Positions 6,048-6,070 of a stretch of DNA of 6,070 nt are shown here, piece by piece. The position numbers and the translations under genes are program-made. Location: contig CASECK010000150.1 of NCBI GenBank assembly GCA_949286295.1, positions 1 through 6,070 on the forward strand. The letters run 5' to 3'. Position 1 is the stretch's first letter, and each line of letters opens with the position of its first letter. Under the pieces are notes generated by a model. That model was not told the origin of the DNA and did not search any database. It saw nothing but the letters and a program-made list of their open reading frames with translations. The DNA is from an uncultured bacterium. Its GTDB lineage: Bacteria; Bacillota; Clostridia; Oscillospirales; Oscillospiraceae.

Positions 6048-6070
6048 TTTCCACGCCCCCACTTTTTCCC
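6048..6070. other. Unassigned right edge
   Basis: These last bases hold only short C and T runs on the plus strand (G and A runs on the minus strand). I see no start codon with a ribosome binding site and no end of an upstream gene. Confidence 0.5.

Noticed and set aside
1..6070. CRISPR array, tRNA/rRNA, insertion sequence or novel defence-like system
   Set aside because: Coding is continuous and fully explained by one V-ATPase operon. No regularly spaced repeats, terminal repeats flanking a transposase, or RNA gene signatures were seen.

Overview
The window holds one transcription unit, read entirely on the minus strand: the first seven genes of a bacterial V-type (A/V-type) rotary ATPase operon. 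From promoter-proximal (right) to distal (left) the order is: peripheral-stalk subunit G/H (5587-5901), membrane subunit I/a (3662-5587), proteolipid K/c (3113-3646), peripheral-stalk subunit E (2405-3091), central-axle adaptor C/d (1382-2365), regulatory stalk subunit F (1058-1366) and catalytic subunit A (1028 to the left edge, incomplete). This is the same order as Enterococcus hirae ntpF-I-K-E-C-G-A. Subunits B and D would be expected just beyond position 1, but they are not visible here.

The right end (5902-6070) is the only sizeable non-coding stretch. It is AT-rich against very GC-rich genes. It carries a plausible sigma70-type promoter (TTGCGT, 17 nt, TACAAT) and, just upstream of it, an interrupted inverted repeat (14 of 15 positions paired) around a strand-asymmetric C-rich/G-rich loop. 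Gaps between genes are 39 nt or less, G/H and I overlap by one base, and most genes have a recognisable Shine-Dalgarno, so one polycistronic message is likely.

How the parts work together: A (with the unseen B) forms the ATP-hydrolysing head. F and C (with the unseen D) form the rotor axle that couples the head to the ring of K proteolipids. E and G/H form the stators that hold the head to subunit I, whose arginine-bearing C-terminal half lies against the ring. K carries the residues known to bind Na+ in E. hirae NtpK (IPGTQGLY, IAQG, VEFYA), so Na+ rather than H+ is the best-supported guess for the transported ion. The direction of working, pump or synthase, cannot be read from sequence.

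The organism looks like a high-GC Bacillota/Clostridia member. The subunit sequences resemble those I recall from gut Oscillospiraceae (Flavonifractor-like genera), but this is an inference from gene order, GC content and protein style, not a species call. I found no previously undescribed system. The points worth a second look are the upstream inverted repeat, the Na+ signature, the TTG start of subunit C and the extreme Ala/Gln bias of subunit G/H.
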